A stretch of 64,000 nt of DNA from Paraburkholderia phenazinium (GTDB lineage: Bacteria > Pseudomonadota > Gammaproteobacteria > Burkholderiales > Burkholderiaceae), in NCBI RefSeq assembly GCF_900142845.1, contig NZ_FSRU01000003.1, forward strand, positions 620,001 to 684,000. Direction: 5' to 3'. Position numbers and translations under genes: made by a program. The notes below the pieces were generated by a model. That model worked only from the letters and a program-made list of their open reading frames with translations, had not been told where the DNA came from and ran no database searches. Within the stretch, counting starts at the first letter, position 1, and every line of letters starts with the position of its first letter. Shown here in pieces: positions 52,851 through 62,898 of the stretch.

Positions 52851-55643
52851 TCACCCGAACACCCGTTGCCACAACGCCAGCACCGCCTGGCGCTCCGCTT
52901 CGACGGCGGCCGGCTCGACGCGCGCCTTCTCCATGCCGTCGAGCCTCAGCTTGTGCTGCAACTTGCGGTAAGTGCGATACGCCGCGCCCACCGTCTCGGC
53001 TTCCTCCTCGCTCATCATCCCGAAGCGCGACACCTCGCGTAGCAGCGCGATATTGCCGGTATTGCGGATCAACTCCGGATCGCGCGCCGCGTGCAGCAGC
53101 ACCCAGTATTGAACGGTGAACTCGATATCCACCATCCCGCCGCGATCGTGCTTCAGATCGAACAGTTGGGTCCGGTTCGGATGCCCGGCCTCCACCCGCT
53201 CGCGCATCTCGACGATCTCACGCGCGAGCGGCCCTGCCTCGCGCGGAGTGGTCAGAACCTGCTCGCGGATCGCCTCGAACTTCGCGCCGATCTCGGCGTC
53301 GCCCGCGCAATAGCGCGCCCGCGACAGCGCCTGGTGCTCCCAGACCCATGCGGTATTCGCCGCGTCGCCTTCGCGCAACTGGTAACGCCTGAACGCGTCC
53401 AGATCCGTGACGAGCAGCCCCGACTCGCCGTTCGGCCGCAGCCGCAGGTCGACGTCGAACAGCGTGCCCGCGCCCGTGGCCATCGTCAGACAGGTGATCA
53501 GGCGCCGCGTGTACATGGCGTAGATCTCCGCTGCGTTCTCGTCGGCGTCGTCGTAGAGGAAGATCAGGTCGAGGTCCGACGCGTAGCCCAACTCCTTGCC
53601 GCCCAGCTTCCCGTACGCGATGACCGCAAAGCGCGGCACCTCGCGGTGGCGTCGGGCCAACTGGTTCCAGACGGCTTCGAGCGTGACGTCGAGCACGGCA
53701 TCCGCGAGTTCCGAGAGCCGGTCGCTCACATGTTCGACGCTCAGCTTGCCGGCCAGATCGATCAGCAGAATGCGGAACACTTCGGCCTGATGGGCATGGC
53801 GCAACAGATCCATCTGCTGTTCGACGCCGTCCGCCGCGGCGAGCCGCAAGCGCAGGGTGCGCTTGAATTCGGGCCAATCGAACGGGCTCGCAATCGCTTC
53901 GTCGTCCAGCAGTTCGTCGAGCAGTTGCGGATGGCGGATCAGATAGCCGGCCGCCCAGTGCGAGGCGCCCAGCACCGACAGGACCCGGTGCAACGCTTGC
54001 GGATACTCGGTGAGTAGCGCCAGATAAGCGCCGCGGCGACTCACGGCTTCGAGCAGGTCGAAGAAGCGCGCCACCGTATCGCCGCGCCGCGCCGGCGGCT
54101 CCAGCGTGCGCGCGGCTTCGAGCGCGCGTTGCGCCACGATGTCGAAGCGCTGCCGGCTGCGCTCGGCGAGCCCCGCGTAACGCGACGATTGCCAGAGGGC
54201 GCGCAGCCGCGCGAGCAGTTCGGCCGGCTCGGCAATGCCAAGCTCGACGAGGCGCGCCTGCAAGGCAACGTCCGCGCTATCGTCGGCCAGCGCGCTGCTC
54301 CACACCCACACCGCCGCGCCGTCCTCCGGCGCGCCGCAACCATCGCGGCCCGTCACCTTGTCGGCGAAGATCTGATCGAACTGCTGTTCGACCAGCTCGC
54401 GGTGCGCCTCGAGTTTCACCATCAGCGCCGCATAGTCGTCGAAGCCCATGGCCTGCGCCAGCGCCGCGCGCTCCTCCGGGTCGACCGGCATCGCGTGCGT
54501 CTGCGCGTCGTTGCGATATTGCAAGCGGTGTTCGAGCTCGCGCAAAAAACGATAGGCCTGCGAAAGCTTCACGCACACGGTCGGCGCAAGCAGGCCGTGC
54601 GCCGCCGCGTGGCGCAGCACGGCGAGCGTCGGCCGCACGCGGAAACCTGCATCCTGCCCGCCACGAATCAACTGGAACACCTGCGCGCTGAATTCGATCT
54701 CGCGAATGCCGCCGCGGCCGAGCTTGATGTCGTCGGCCTTGTCGGGCCGCATCGAGGCGCGGCGTTGCGCTTCCTGGCGGATCTGCAGATGCAGCGCACG
54801 GATCGCGCTGATCACGCCGAAGTCCAGATAGCGGCGGTAGATGAACGGCAGAACGATTGCATCGAGCTGCTTCGACAGCCGGCGCGCGGCGTCGCTGCCG
54901 CGCTCGGATACGAGCCGCCCCTTGATCCAGGCATAGCGCTCCCACTCTCGGCCCTGCACGTAAAAATACTCTTCGAGCATGCCAAGACTACACACGAGCG
55001 GTCCCGAATCGCCATTCGGCCGCAAGCGCATGTCAACGCGAAACACGTAGCCATCGGCGGTGACTTCGGCCAGCGCGGCGATCAGGCGTTTGCCGAGGCG
55101 GGTAAAAAAGTCCTGCGTGGCAATCGGCGAGCGCTGGCCGCCGGCGGTTTCGCCGTCCTCTTCATAGAGGAAGATCAGGTCGATATCCGATGACACGTTC
55201 AGCTCGCGCCCACCCAGCTTGCCCATGCCGACCACGCCGAGCGTCAGGCGCTCGCCCTGCGGGTCGCGCGGCTCGCCGTACAGCACTTCGAGATCGGCGG
55301 AGAGCACCGCCAGCGCCCGCTGGATGGTCGTTTCAGCCAGATCGGTCATCGCACCGGTCACTTCGGCGACGTCCGCATGACCCGCCAGGTCGCGCTCCAT
55401 CACGGCGCAGAACACCTCGGTGCGCAACTGGCGCAACGCCCGCTTGAGCCCGTCCTCGGTCAACGCGCCGCCGGCAGGGCCGGCCTGCGCGGCGCACAAC
55501 GCGTCGAAGCGGGCTTCGATCCGCTCGCGCGTCAACGGCGCGGCAGCCAGCGCCGCAATGCGCTCCGCCAGTTCAGGACGGGCCGCCAGCGCGCGCGCCG
55601 CATAGTGTGAATAGCTGGAACTCAGGAGTATGGCGTCAGTCAT
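52851..55643 (-). CDS. glnE: Bifunctional glutamine synthetase adenylyltransferase/deadenylase
   Basis: 930 residues from the ATG at 55643. Two nucleotidyltransferase domains: N-terminal deadenylase with VGMGKLGGRELNVSSDIDLI (about 140-160), and C-terminal adenylylase with AYGKLGGKELGYASDLDLIF (about 670-690). Each is followed by DxD on the next strand (FRVDMRLRPNGDSGPL, FDVDLRLRPNGESGLL). It controls glutamine synthetase by reversible AMP attachment under PII control. Divergent from the YhdP-type gene. Confidence 0.96.
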   Translation of the reverse strand: MTDAILLSSSYSHYAARALAARPELAERIAALAAAPLTRERIEARFDALCAAQAGPAGGALTEDGLKRALRQLRTEVFCAVMERDLAGHADVAEVTGAMTDLAETTIQRALAVLSADLEVLYGEPRDPQGERLTLGVVGMGKLGGRELNVSSDIDLIFLYEEDGETAGGQRSPIATQDFFTRLGKRLIAALAEVTADGYVFRVDMRLRPNGDSGPLVCSLGMLEEYFYVQGREWERYAWIKGRLVSERGSDAARRLSKQLDAIVLPFIYRRYLDFGVISAIRALHLQIRQEAQRRASMRPDKADDIKLGRGGIREIEFSAQVFQLIRGGQDAGFRVRPTLAVLRHAAAHGLLAPTVCVKLSQAYRFLRELEHRLQYRNDAQTHAMPVDPEERAALAQAMGFDDYAALMVKLEAHRELVEQQFDQIFADKVTGRDGCGAPEDGAAVWVWSSALADDSADVALQARLVELGIAEPAELLARLRALWQSSRYAGLAERSRQRFDIVAQRALEAARTLEPPARRGDTVARFFDLLEAVSRRGAYLALLTEYPQALHRVLSVLGASHWAAGYLIRHPQLLDELLDDEAIASPFDWPEFKRTLRLRLAAADGVEQQMDLLRHAHQAEVFRILLIDLAGKLSVEHVSDRLSELADAVLDVTLEAVWNQLARRHREVPRFAVIAYGKLGGKELGYASDLDLIFLYDDADENAAEIYAMYTRRLITCLTMATGAGTLFDVDLRLRPNGESGLLVTDLDAFRRYQLREGDAANTAWVWEHQALSRARYCAGDAEIGAKFEAIREQVLTTPREAGPLAREIVEMRERVEAGHPNRTQLFDLKHDRGGMVDIEFTVQYWVLLHAARDPELIRNTGNIALLREVSRFGMMSEEEAETVGAAYRTYRKLQHKLRLDGMEKARVEPAAVEAERQAVLALWQRVFG

Positions 55644-55818
55644 CAAAGGTCTGGATCGCTTGTTGCGTCATCCGTCTCATCACGGAGCCTTGAAGCGCGT
55701 CGCGCAGGTCGCGAGGCGGCATGGGCACAGGCTTTGACGGATATTCGTCGCGGCTGGCCCGTGTGTTACATTTCGTCGTCAGACCGCAAAACTACCATAC
55801 GCCCACCCCCGCCGCAGC

Positions 55819-58800
55819 ATGTCCGAGCGAAACGAATCCGCCGCGCCACACGAACCCGGACAAGTCAGGCCAGTGCGCGGCGGCGACCATGTGGTGCTGC
55901 GTCACACCCTGAGGGTGCTGGCGGCCATTGCGCTGGTCATCTACTTCATCGCGGCGGCGCTCTTCATGGGGCTGCGCTACGGCTTGCTGCCACGGGTCGA
56001 CGCGTTCCGGCCGCGCATCGAAGCACTCGTATCCGAGAAAATCCACGCGCAACTCAGCATCGGCAAACTGGCGCCGCACTGGACCGGTTTTCAGCCTGGC
56101 ATCGACGTCACCAATCTGACCATTCGCGACCATGACGGCAAGGTCGGGCTCGCGATCCCGCACGCCACCGCCACGGTGTCGTGGAGTTCGCTGTGGCAAC
56201 TCAAGCCGATCCTCTCGAGCCTGATCGTCGATCAGCCCGACGTGCTGATCGCGCGCGGCAGCGACGGCGCGCTATCGGTCGCCGGCGTCACGATGCCGAG
56301 CCGGCACACGGGCAACGACACCTTCACCACGTGGCTGCTGCGCCAGCAGGCCATCGTGCTGCGCGGCGGCACGCTGCGGTGGAAGGACGCGAGTCACGAC
56401 GCGCCGGAACTGGCGCTGCAGAACATCCGGCTCGCTATCCTCAACGACGGCTACGACCACCACCTGGCACTGCAGGCGCCGCCGGACGGCAGCGTGCTGC
56501 ACGGTCCGCTCGACTTCCGCGCGCAATTCAAGCACGCGCCGCTCTCGGCGATCGGCAAGCCGATCAACTGGACCGGCCAGGCGTACGTGTCCACCGGCCC
56601 GGTCGACCTGCCCGCCCTTGCGCACTACATCGACTTCCCGATCGAGACCTTCGCGGGCCGGGTCGACAACGCCATCTGGATCGAGTTTGCCCAGGGCCGC
56701 ATGAAATCGGCGAGCGGCGAGCTGGCCGGCACCAACGTCTCGATGCGGGTGCGTCCAACCCAGCCGCGCCTCGACGTGCCGACCGCCAGTTTCTCGTGGA
56801 AAGTCGAGGTGGCGGAGACGGGCGACTACACGCTGCAACTGAACCACCTGCACGCCGAACTGGGCCAGCCGCCGCTCGACGACGGCACGCCACTCACCCG
56901 CACGCTCGCCTTGACGACGCTGACCGGCCACTACCGCAGGGCCTCCCTGCAGCACGGCCAGTTGATCAGCGTGACCGGCGACCGCGTCGACCTCGGGATC
57001 CTCGCCGAATTCAGCCGCGCGCTGCCGCTCTCCGGACACCTGCTCAACGAGCTGGTGCGCTTCAATCCGCGCGGGCTGGTGGCGAACTACCTGATCGAGG
57101 TCGAACGGGCCACGCCGAACTCCGGCGAAGCGGCCACCGAACATAACGCAAGCGGCGCCGAACCGATCGTGCGCTACCGTTTCAAGGCGGACCTGCAGGG
57201 CATCAGCGTGGCGGCCCAGGAACCGCCGCCGGGCTTGACCCCGCTCGGTCACCCGCGAGCCGGCTTGCCCGGGGTCGAGAACCTGTGGGGCAGCGTCGAT
57301 GCCGACGAAACCCACGGCTCGATGACGATCGACACCAACAATGTGGCGCTCACGCTGCCGGGCGTGTTCGACGACCCGCGCCTCAAGTTCGACCGCCTGC
57401 AGGGGCGCGGCAACTGGACCGTCAAGCCGGCGGCGCCGGGCGAGGCGCATAAGGCGTTTGCGATCACCGTCCCGGAACTGAGCGTGGCCAACGCGGACAC
57501 CGCCGCAAAGGTCACCGCCGACTACAGCAACCCCGGCCACGGCCGTGGCTCGCTCGATCTGAAGGCCCAGTTCGATCACGCCCAGGTCACGCGCATCGTC
57601 CGCTACCTGCCCACCAGCATCAGCGAGAAACTGCGCACTTACCTCGGTCACGGGCTGCAGGCCGGCATATCGCGCGGCGCGGTCATCGAGGTGCATGGCG
57701 ACCTCACCAAGTTCCCCTACTCGCGCGATCCGAGTGCCGGTGTGTTCCATATCGTCGCGCCCTTCAAGGGCGGCAAGTTCGACCCCTCGCCGTATCCGCC
57801 GCGCCTGATGAAGGACGGCGTGACGCCGAACGTGTGGCCGGCGCTGGACGGCATCGACGGCACCTTCGAGCTGAAAGAGAACGTGCTGCGCTTCGATGTC
57901 GATCGCGCCCGTTACAAGCGCATCGCGCTCACCAAGGTCGGCGGCAAGATCGACGACCTGGGCACCAAGGCCTCGCCCCTCGTGATCAGCGGCGACGGCC
58001 ATGGCCCGCTCGCCGACATGATCGATTACGTCAATGCGAGCGCGCTCGGCGGCCTGTCGAAGCACGTCGGCGAGAAGGTGCGCGCCGACGGCCCCGCGTC
58101 GCTCGCGCTGAAGCTGACCGTGCCGCGCACGCCGAAGCCGCATATCGCCGTCGAGGGCGCGCTGGGCTTCCAGAACAACCGCCTGAGCATGGACAACGTG
58201 CCGCCCTTGTCGCAACTCACCGGCAAGGTTCGCTTCACCGAACACACCGCCCAGCTCGACCGGCTCTCCGGCCAGTTCCTCGGCGGCGACGTCCACGCCA
58301 ACGGCGGGGTCAAGAACAACGGCAGCTATGCGCTCGACCTGAACGGCCACATTGCCGTCGATGCCGCACGCGGCCTGAACCTGCACGGTCCGGCCGCGCA
58401 AGTGCTCACGCGCATGAGCGGCAGCGCGCCCTACGACCTGAGCGTGAGCGGCGCGAAGGGGCGCCTGCCCGACGTTACCGCGAACTCCGACCTGAGCGGC
58501 CTCGCGCTCGACTTCCCCGCGCCGTTCAACAAGCCGGTCGGTCAGCCGATGCCGCTGCACTTCACCTTCAAGCCGGCCGTCCCGGCAAGCGACGCCGGCC
58601 TGCAACGCACCGACCTGCGGTTCGGCCCGATCGCCGCCACCTATCTGCTGCGCCATACGCCGGGGCAACCGCCGACGGTGGTGGTCGGCGCGGTGGGTGT
58701 CAACAAGCCGGCCGAACTGCCGACCGAAGGGGTGATCGCCGCGGTCGACATCGACAGTTTCGACGCCGACCAGTGGCGCGCGTTCGTCAACCAGATGCGC

Positions 58801-60030
58801 AGCAAGGAAGCAGCGGCTGCGCCCGCTGCGTCGGCACCGGCGTCGGCAGCCAACGCGCCCAATCCGGCGCTGACGCAGTTCCTGCCGAACCGCTTTGCCG
58901 TGCACATCGGCATGCTGACGCTGCTCAAGCGCCACTGGGAAAGCGTGATCGTCGGCGCGTCGCGTGACAACGGCAACTGGCAGGCCAACGTCGCCTCGAA
59001 TCAGGTGTCCGGGCACCTCGCCTGGCTGCCCGGTCCCGTCAAAGGCTCGCCCGGCACGCTGCAGGCCCGCCTCGCCCGTCTCGTGATTCCGTCCGCCACC
59101 GAAAACGACCTGCTCGGCCAGGCGATCTCGGCGCCGGCGCAGAACATGCCGTCGATCGATCTGGTGGTGAACGAGCTGATCGTGCGCGACCACAACATAG
59201 GCAGCCTGGAAGTCGACGCGCACAATTTCGAGGAAGACGGCGTCCCGGTCTGGCAACTGGACAAGCTCGACATCAGCAATCCGGCCGCCACCCTGACCGC
59301 GACGGCCAACTGGCGCACCTCGACGCGCCTCGGCGCCAATGCCGACGAAGACACGCCGAAGCGCACCGTGTTCGATTTCAAGCTCGACATCAAGGATGCC
59401 GGCGCCCTGCTCGAACGGGCCGGCCAGCCGCGCACGCTCAAGGGCGGCAGCGGCACGCTGTCGGGTAAGGTGGTCTGGCGCGGCGGCCCGACCCGCATCG
59501 ACTACCCGACGCTGAACGGCAACCTCGCGGTCGACCTTCAGCACGGCCAGATCCTCAAGGTCGATCCGGGCGTCGCCAAGCTGCTGGGCGTGTTGAGCCT
59601 GCAAAGTCTCGCGCGCTTTGCGACGCTGAATTTCCGCGACGTGATCGGCGAGGGCCTGCCGTTCGAAAGCGTCAAGGGCACCGGGCAGATCAGCGACGGC
59701 ATCGGCCGCACGGAGAACTTCCAGATGGTCACGGCGCCGGCCCGCGCCGAGATGACCGGCTCGGTCGACCTCGCGCAGGAAACCCAGGACCTGCATGTGC
59801 ATATCGTGCCGACGATCAGCGCCGGCGCCGGCGTGGTCGCCGCCACCGTGATCAATCCGCTGTTCGGTCTCGCCGCACTGGTCGCCGATTTCGCGCTGTC
59901 CAAGTCGATTTCAAAAGCCTTCGCGCTGGACTATGCAATCACCGGTTCGTGGTCGAAACCGCATGTCGAGCGGGTGCGCAGCGATCGAGGTAAGATGGAC
60001 CTGCCGGCTTCGACCGTGGAAGCGCATTGA
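55819..60030 (+). CDS. YhdP-family AsmA-like giant membrane protein (TIGR02099)
   Basis: 1403 residues. One N-terminal membrane anchor (about 37-58, ALVIYFIAAALFMGLRYGLL) followed by a long periplasmic body of repeating beta-strand grooves; DUF3971 region in the middle and AsmA-like C-terminus (GNLAVDLQHGQILKVDPGVA, LLGVLSLQSLARF and DFALSKSISKAFALDYAITG). The YhdP/TamB/AsmA family forms bridges for phospholipid transport to the outer membrane. The gene produces a large spurious antisense frame. Followed by a nitrilase gene and tldD, the classic yhdP-nit-tldD order. Confidence 0.92.
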   Translation: MSERNESAAPHEPGQVRPVRGGDHVVLRHTLRVLAAIALVIYFIAAALFMGLRYGLLPRVDAFRPRIEALVSEKIHAQLSIGKLAPHWTGFQPGIDVTNLTIRDHDGKVGLAIPHATATVSWSSLWQLKPILSSLIVDQPDVLIARGSDGALSVAGVTMPSRHTGNDTFTTWLLRQQAIVLRGGTLRWKDASHDAPELALQNIRLAILNDGYDHHLALQAPPDGSVLHGPLDFRAQFKHAPLSAIGKPINWTGQAYVSTGPVDLPALAHYIDFPIETFAGRVDNAIWIEFAQGRMKSASGELAGTNVSMRVRPTQPRLDVPTASFSWKVEVAETGDYTLQLNHLHAELGQPPLDDGTPLTRTLALTTLTGHYRRASLQHGQLISVTGDRVDLGILAEFSRALPLSGHLLNELVRFNPRGLVANYLIEVERATPNSGEAATEHNASGAEPIVRYRFKADLQGISVAAQEPPPGLTPLGHPRAGLPGVENLWGSVDADETHGSMTIDTNNVALTLPGVFDDPRLKFDRLQGRGNWTVKPAAPGEAHKAFAITVPELSVANADTAAKVTADYSNPGHGRGSLDLKAQFDHAQVTRIVRYLPTSISEKLRTYLGHGLQAGISRGAVIEVHGDLTKFPYSRDPSAGVFHIVAPFKGGKFDPSPYPPRLMKDGVTPNVWPALDGIDGTFELKENVLRFDVDRARYKRIALTKVGGKIDDLGTKASPLVISGDGHGPLADMIDYVNASALGGLSKHVGEKVRADGPASLALKLTVPRTPKPHIAVEGALGFQNNRLSMDNVPPLSQLTGKVRFTEHTAQLDRLSGQFLGGDVHANGGVKNNGSYALDLNGHIAVDAARGLNLHGPAAQVLTRMSGSAPYDLSVSGAKGRLPDVTANSDLSGLALDFPAPFNKPVGQPMPLHFTFKPAVPASDAGLQRTDLRFGPIAATYLLRHTPGQPPTVVVGAVGVNKPAELPTEGVIAAVDIDSFDADQWRAFVNQMRSKEAAAAPAASAPASAANAPNPALTQFLPNRFAVHIGMLTLLKRHWESVIVGASRDNGNWQANVASNQVSGHLAWLPGPVKGSPGTLQARLARLVIPSATENDLLGQAISAPAQNMPSIDLVVNELIVRDHNIGSLEVDAHNFEEDGVPVWQLDKLDISNPAATLTATANWRTSTRLGANADEDTPKRTVFDFKLDIKDAGALLERAGQPRTLKGGSGTLSGKVVWRGGPTRIDYPTLNGNLAVDLQHGQILKVDPGVAKLLGVLSLQSLARFATLNFRDVIGEGLPFESVKGTGQISDGIGRTENFQMVTAPARAEMTGSVDLAQETQDLHVHIVPTISAGAGVVAATVINPLFGLAALVADFALSKSISKAFALDYAITGSWSKPHVERVRSDRGKMDLPASTVEAH

Positions 60031-60170
60031 GCCACCCCGCATTGACCACCGTGAGTGCCGTCTGACGATACTCGCGGCGCCGGACCGGCAACGGTACGCC
60101 CTTGATCGACACAGGCAGCGCCCGCAGTTCGCGCCAGCCTGCTCACTGCCGGGAGTCTTTCGAAACGCCC

Positions 60171-61013
60171 ATGAGCGAACACCACGCCCACCCAACTTCC
60201 CCTGCCCTGTCCTGCCGCGTCGCCGCCCTGCAAATGGTCAGCACGCCGGATCGCGAGCGCAATCTGGCCGAGGCGGAACGCCTGATCGCCGAGGCCGCGG
60301 CCGACGGTGCGCAACTCGTCCTGCTGCCCGAATACTTCTGTTTCATGGGCTTCAAGGACACGGACAAACTCAGCGTACGCGAACCCTACGGCGACGGCCC
60401 GATCCAGCGTTTTCTGGCGGATGCGGCGCGCCGCCACGGCGTCTGGGTGATCGGCGGCACGCTGCCGATCACCGCGCCGGAAGCCAGCCGCGTCCTCAAT
60501 ACCACGCTGGTTTTCAATCCACAGGGCGAAGAAGCGGCCCGCTACGACAAGATTCACCTGTTCAATTTCGAAAAAGGCGAAGAATCGTTCGACGAGGCGC
60601 GCACCATCCGGCCTGGCGAGGAAGTTCGCACCTTCGACGCGCCGTTCGGACGGGTCGGCCTGTCGGTCTGCTACGATTTGCGCTTTCCGGAGCTGTATCG
60701 CCGCATGGGCGATTGCGCGCTGATCGTGGTGCCCTCGGCCTTCACCTATACGACCGGCGCCGCGCACTGGGAAATGCTGCTGCGCGCCCGCGCCGTCGAA
60801 AACCAGTGCTACGTGCTCGCCGCGGCGCAAGGCGGCAAGCACGAGAACGGCCGCCGCACGTGGGGACACAGCATGCTGATCGACCCGTGGGGCGAGATCG
60901 TCGCGGTCCGCGACGAAGGCGCCGGCGTCGTCGCCGGGAATCTGGAGCGCGCACGCATCGACGAGGTCCGCCAAAGCCTGCCGGCCTGGCGCCACCGCGT
61001 GCTCACGAGCTAA
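60171..61013 (+). CDS. Carbon-nitrogen hydrolase (nitrilase superfamily, Nit1/Nit2-like)
   Basis: 280 residues from the ATG at 60171. Catalytic triad visible: Glu in [12 protein letters not shown], Lys in YDKIHLFNF and Cys in [15 protein letters not shown]. This branch removes the amide from deaminated glutathione or omega-amides (metabolite repair). It lies between the YhdP-type gene and tldD in a conserved three-gene order. Cytoplasmic; no signal. Confidence 0.9.
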   Translation: MSEHHAHPTSPALSCRVAALQMVSTPDRERNLAEAERLIAEAAADGAQLVLLPEYFCFMGFKDTDKLSVREPYGDGPIQRFLADAARRHGVWVIGGTLPITAPEASRVLNTTLVFNPQGEEAARYDKIHLFNFEKGEESFDEARTIRPGEEVRTFDAPFGRVGLSVCYDLRFPELYRRMGDCALIVVPSAFTYTTGAAHWEMLLRARAVENQCYVLAAAQGGKHENGRRTWGHSMLIDPWGEIVAVRDEGAGVVAGNLERARIDEVRQSLPAWRHRVLTS

Positions 61014-61110
61014 AGCTGAACTGGACATTGAAAGTACGACGCCGCCCACCCATGTATGCGATGCGCGTGCGCCAACCGAACCCCTTTGTATCGAGCAGAA
61101 CAGACCTCGC

Positions 61111-62577
61111 ATGAATATCATCGAACCCGGTATCCGCAATCTCGCCACCGCCAAGGACGTGCTCCTCACGCCTTACGGCCTCGACGAAGCCGTGCTCACC
61201 CGCACGCTCGCCGAAATCTTCACGCACCGCATCGACTACGCGGACCTGTACTTCCAGGCCACCCGTAGCGAAGCATGGAGCCTTGAAGAAGGCATCGTGA
61301 AATCAGGCAGCTTCAGCATCGATCAAGGGGTGGGCGTGCGCGCCGTGTCAGGCGACCGGACCGCGTTTGCCTACTCGGACGACCTGTCGCCCGAGGCGAT
61401 CCGCCAGGCGGCCCTCGCCACCCGCTCGATCGCCAAGGCCGGCGGCGGCAAGCAGAAGATCAAGGTGGCCTCGTCGCTGACCGGCGTGGCCGGGCGCGAC
61501 CTGTATCTGCCGTCCGATCCGCTGCATTCGCTCGACGCGACCGCCAAGGTCAAGCTGCTCGAGCGCGTCGAACAGATGGCGCGCAGCCGCGATCCGCGCA
61601 TCACCCAGGTGATGGCGGGTCTGGCCGGCGAATACGACGTGGTGCTGGTGGCGCGTAGCGACGGCGCGATGGCCGCCGACATCCGGCCGCTGGTGCGCGT
61701 CTCCGTCACGGTGATCGCCGAACAGAACGGCCGCCGCGAGATCGGCAGCGGCGGCGGCGGTGGCCGCTTCGACTACGGCTATTTCACCGACGCCGTGCTG
61801 TCGAAGTACGTCGACGACGCCGTGCATGCCGCGCTGGTCAATCTCGACGCCCGCCCGGCCCCGGCCGGCGCGATGACGGTCGTGCTCGGACCGGGCTGGC
61901 CCGGCGTGCTGCTGCACGAAGCGATCGGCCATGGTCTGGAAGGCGACTTCAATCGCAAGGGCTCGTCGGCGTTCGCCGGACGCATCGGCGAGCAGGTGGC
62001 CGCCAAGGGCGTCACCGTGGTCGACGACGGCACGCTGCCGAACCGCCGCGGTTCGCTCAACATCGACGACGAAGGCAACCCGACCCAGTGCACCACGCTG
62101 ATCGAGGACGGCATCCTGAAGGGCTATATCCAGGACACGCTGAACGCACGCCTGATGAAGATGCCGGTGACCGGCAACGCGCGCCGCGAATCGTACGCCG
62201 CCCTGCCGATGCCGCGCATGACCAACACCTACATGTTGAACGGCGACAAGGATCCGCGGGAAATCATCGCCTCGGTCAAAAACGGCCTGTACGCGGTGAA
62301 CTTCGGCGGCGGCCAGGTGGACATCACCAACGGCAAGTTCGTGTTCTCGGCCTCCGAGGCCTACATGATCGAAAACGGCAAGGTCACCTACCCGGTCAAG
62401 GGTGCGACGCTGATCGGCAGCGGCCCGGAATCGCTCAAGTACGTCACCATGATCGGCAACGATATGGCGCTGGATTCGGGTGTGGGCGTCTGCGGCAAGG
62501 AAGGCCAAAGCGTGCCGGTGGGCGTCGGCCAGCCGACGCTGCGCATCGAGAAGATGACGGTCGGCGGCACGGCCTGA
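61111..62577 (+). CDS. tldD: Metalloprotease TldD
   Basis: 488 residues. Zinc motif HEAIGHGLEGD (HExxxH), then the Gly-rich GGGGGRFDYGYF region and FGGGQVDITNGKFVFSASEA. TldD with TldE removes leader peptides (microcin B17) and degrades CcdA; its general role is peptide processing. tldE is not in the window. Ends before a two-hairpin terminator. Confidence 0.96.
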   Translation: MNIIEPGIRNLATAKDVLLTPYGLDEAVLTRTLAEIFTHRIDYADLYFQATRSEAWSLEEGIVKSGSFSIDQGVGVRAVSGDRTAFAYSDDLSPEAIRQAALATRSIAKAGGGKQKIKVASSLTGVAGRDLYLPSDPLHSLDATAKVKLLERVEQMARSRDPRITQVMAGLAGEYDVVLVARSDGAMAADIRPLVRVSVTVIAEQNGRREIGSGGGGGRFDYGYFTDAVLSKYVDDAVHAALVNLDARPAPAGAMTVVLGPGWPGVLLHEAIGHGLEGDFNRKGSSAFAGRIGEQVAAKGVTVVDDGTLPNRRGSLNIDDEGNPTQCTTLIEDGILKGYIQDTLNARLMKMPVTGNARRESYAALPMPRMTNTYMLNGDKDPREIIASVKNGLYAVNFGGGQVDITNGKFVFSASEAYMIENGKVTYPVKGATLIGSGPESLKYVTMIGNDMALDSGVGVCGKEGQSVPVGVGQPTLRIEKMTVGGTA

Positions 62578-62589
62578 TCGTCATCTGAC

Positions 62590-62633
62590 GCATACTTCGT
62601 GCACGCTAAGCACGGAGTATGCGGATTATCCGC
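62590..62633 (+). terminator. Terminator region of tldD (two hairpins)
   Basis: GCATACTTCGTGC / GCACGGAGTATGC (13 bp with one G-U, 62590-62622) is followed at once by GCGGA-TTA-TCCGC (62621-62633) and ATTTTCGC. This separates tldD from the DAHP synthase promoter. Confidence 0.75.
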
Positions 62634-62651
62634 ATTTTCGCAGCCCCCTGG

Positions 62652-62680
62652 TTGTCAACTGGGACTGCACGGGTTATAAA
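62652..62680 (+). promoter_or_regulatory. Sigma-70 promoter of the DAHP synthase leader
   Basis: TTGTCA (62652-62657), 17 bases, TATAAA (62675-62680). Optimal spacing. Transcription would begin near 62687, about 30 bases before the leader peptide start and about 210 before the structural gene. Confidence 0.8.
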
Positions 62681-62718
62681 GTCACTCACCCTTTTTCGCC
62701 ACAGACCTTACTTTCGCC

Positions 62719-62787
62719 ATGTCCGCCAAGTTTTATTTTTACTTTTTTTGGCATCTCAGACCGCTGGCGGATCGAGAGGGGTGTTAG
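62719..62787 (+). CDS. Aromatic-rich leader peptide (attenuator control peptide) of the DAHP synthase gene
   Basis: A 22-codon frame from ATG at 62719 to TAG at 62785-62787. Codons 5-11 read Phe-Tyr-Phe-Tyr-Phe-Phe-Trp, all aromatic residues and the end products of the pathway. The rest is HLRPLADREGC. The distal part overlaps the antiterminator arm. No good Shine-Dalgarno is visible, so translation strength is uncertain. The design matches pheL/trpL-type control peptides; I cannot say whether this one is already described. Confidence 0.8.
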   Translation: MSAKFYFYFFWHLRPLADREGC

Positions 62788-62845
62788 TGCACGTAAGGCA
62801 CCCGAAATTCCCGAAAAACCGCCAGCGAGTCTGGCGGTTTTTTTT
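62762..62845 (+). promoter_or_regulatory. Transcription attenuator (antiterminator and terminator) before the DAHP synthase gene
   Basis: Terminator: AAAACCGCCAG (62815-62825) and CTGGCGGTTTT (62831-62841) with a T-run of eight. Antiterminator: CGCTGGCGG (62762-62770) is perfectly complementary to CCGCCAGCG (62819-62827), which overlaps the terminator's left arm, so only one structure can form. A nested hairpin GGGTG/CACCC (62779-62783/62799-62803) brings the arms together. A ribosome stalled on the aromatic codons leaves 62762-62770 free and favours antitermination; one that reaches the stop codon covers it and favours termination. Confidence 0.85.
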
Positions 62846-62898
62846 CGCCCTGCGCGAACACACTGCTCACGCTACGAATTGAATCCTGGAGAACAACC

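Noticed and set aside
56272..59802. 1176-codon minus-strand frame
   Set aside because: Pure antisense of the YhdP-type gene, rich in Arg/Asp/Gln as expected from GC-rich shadow reading.
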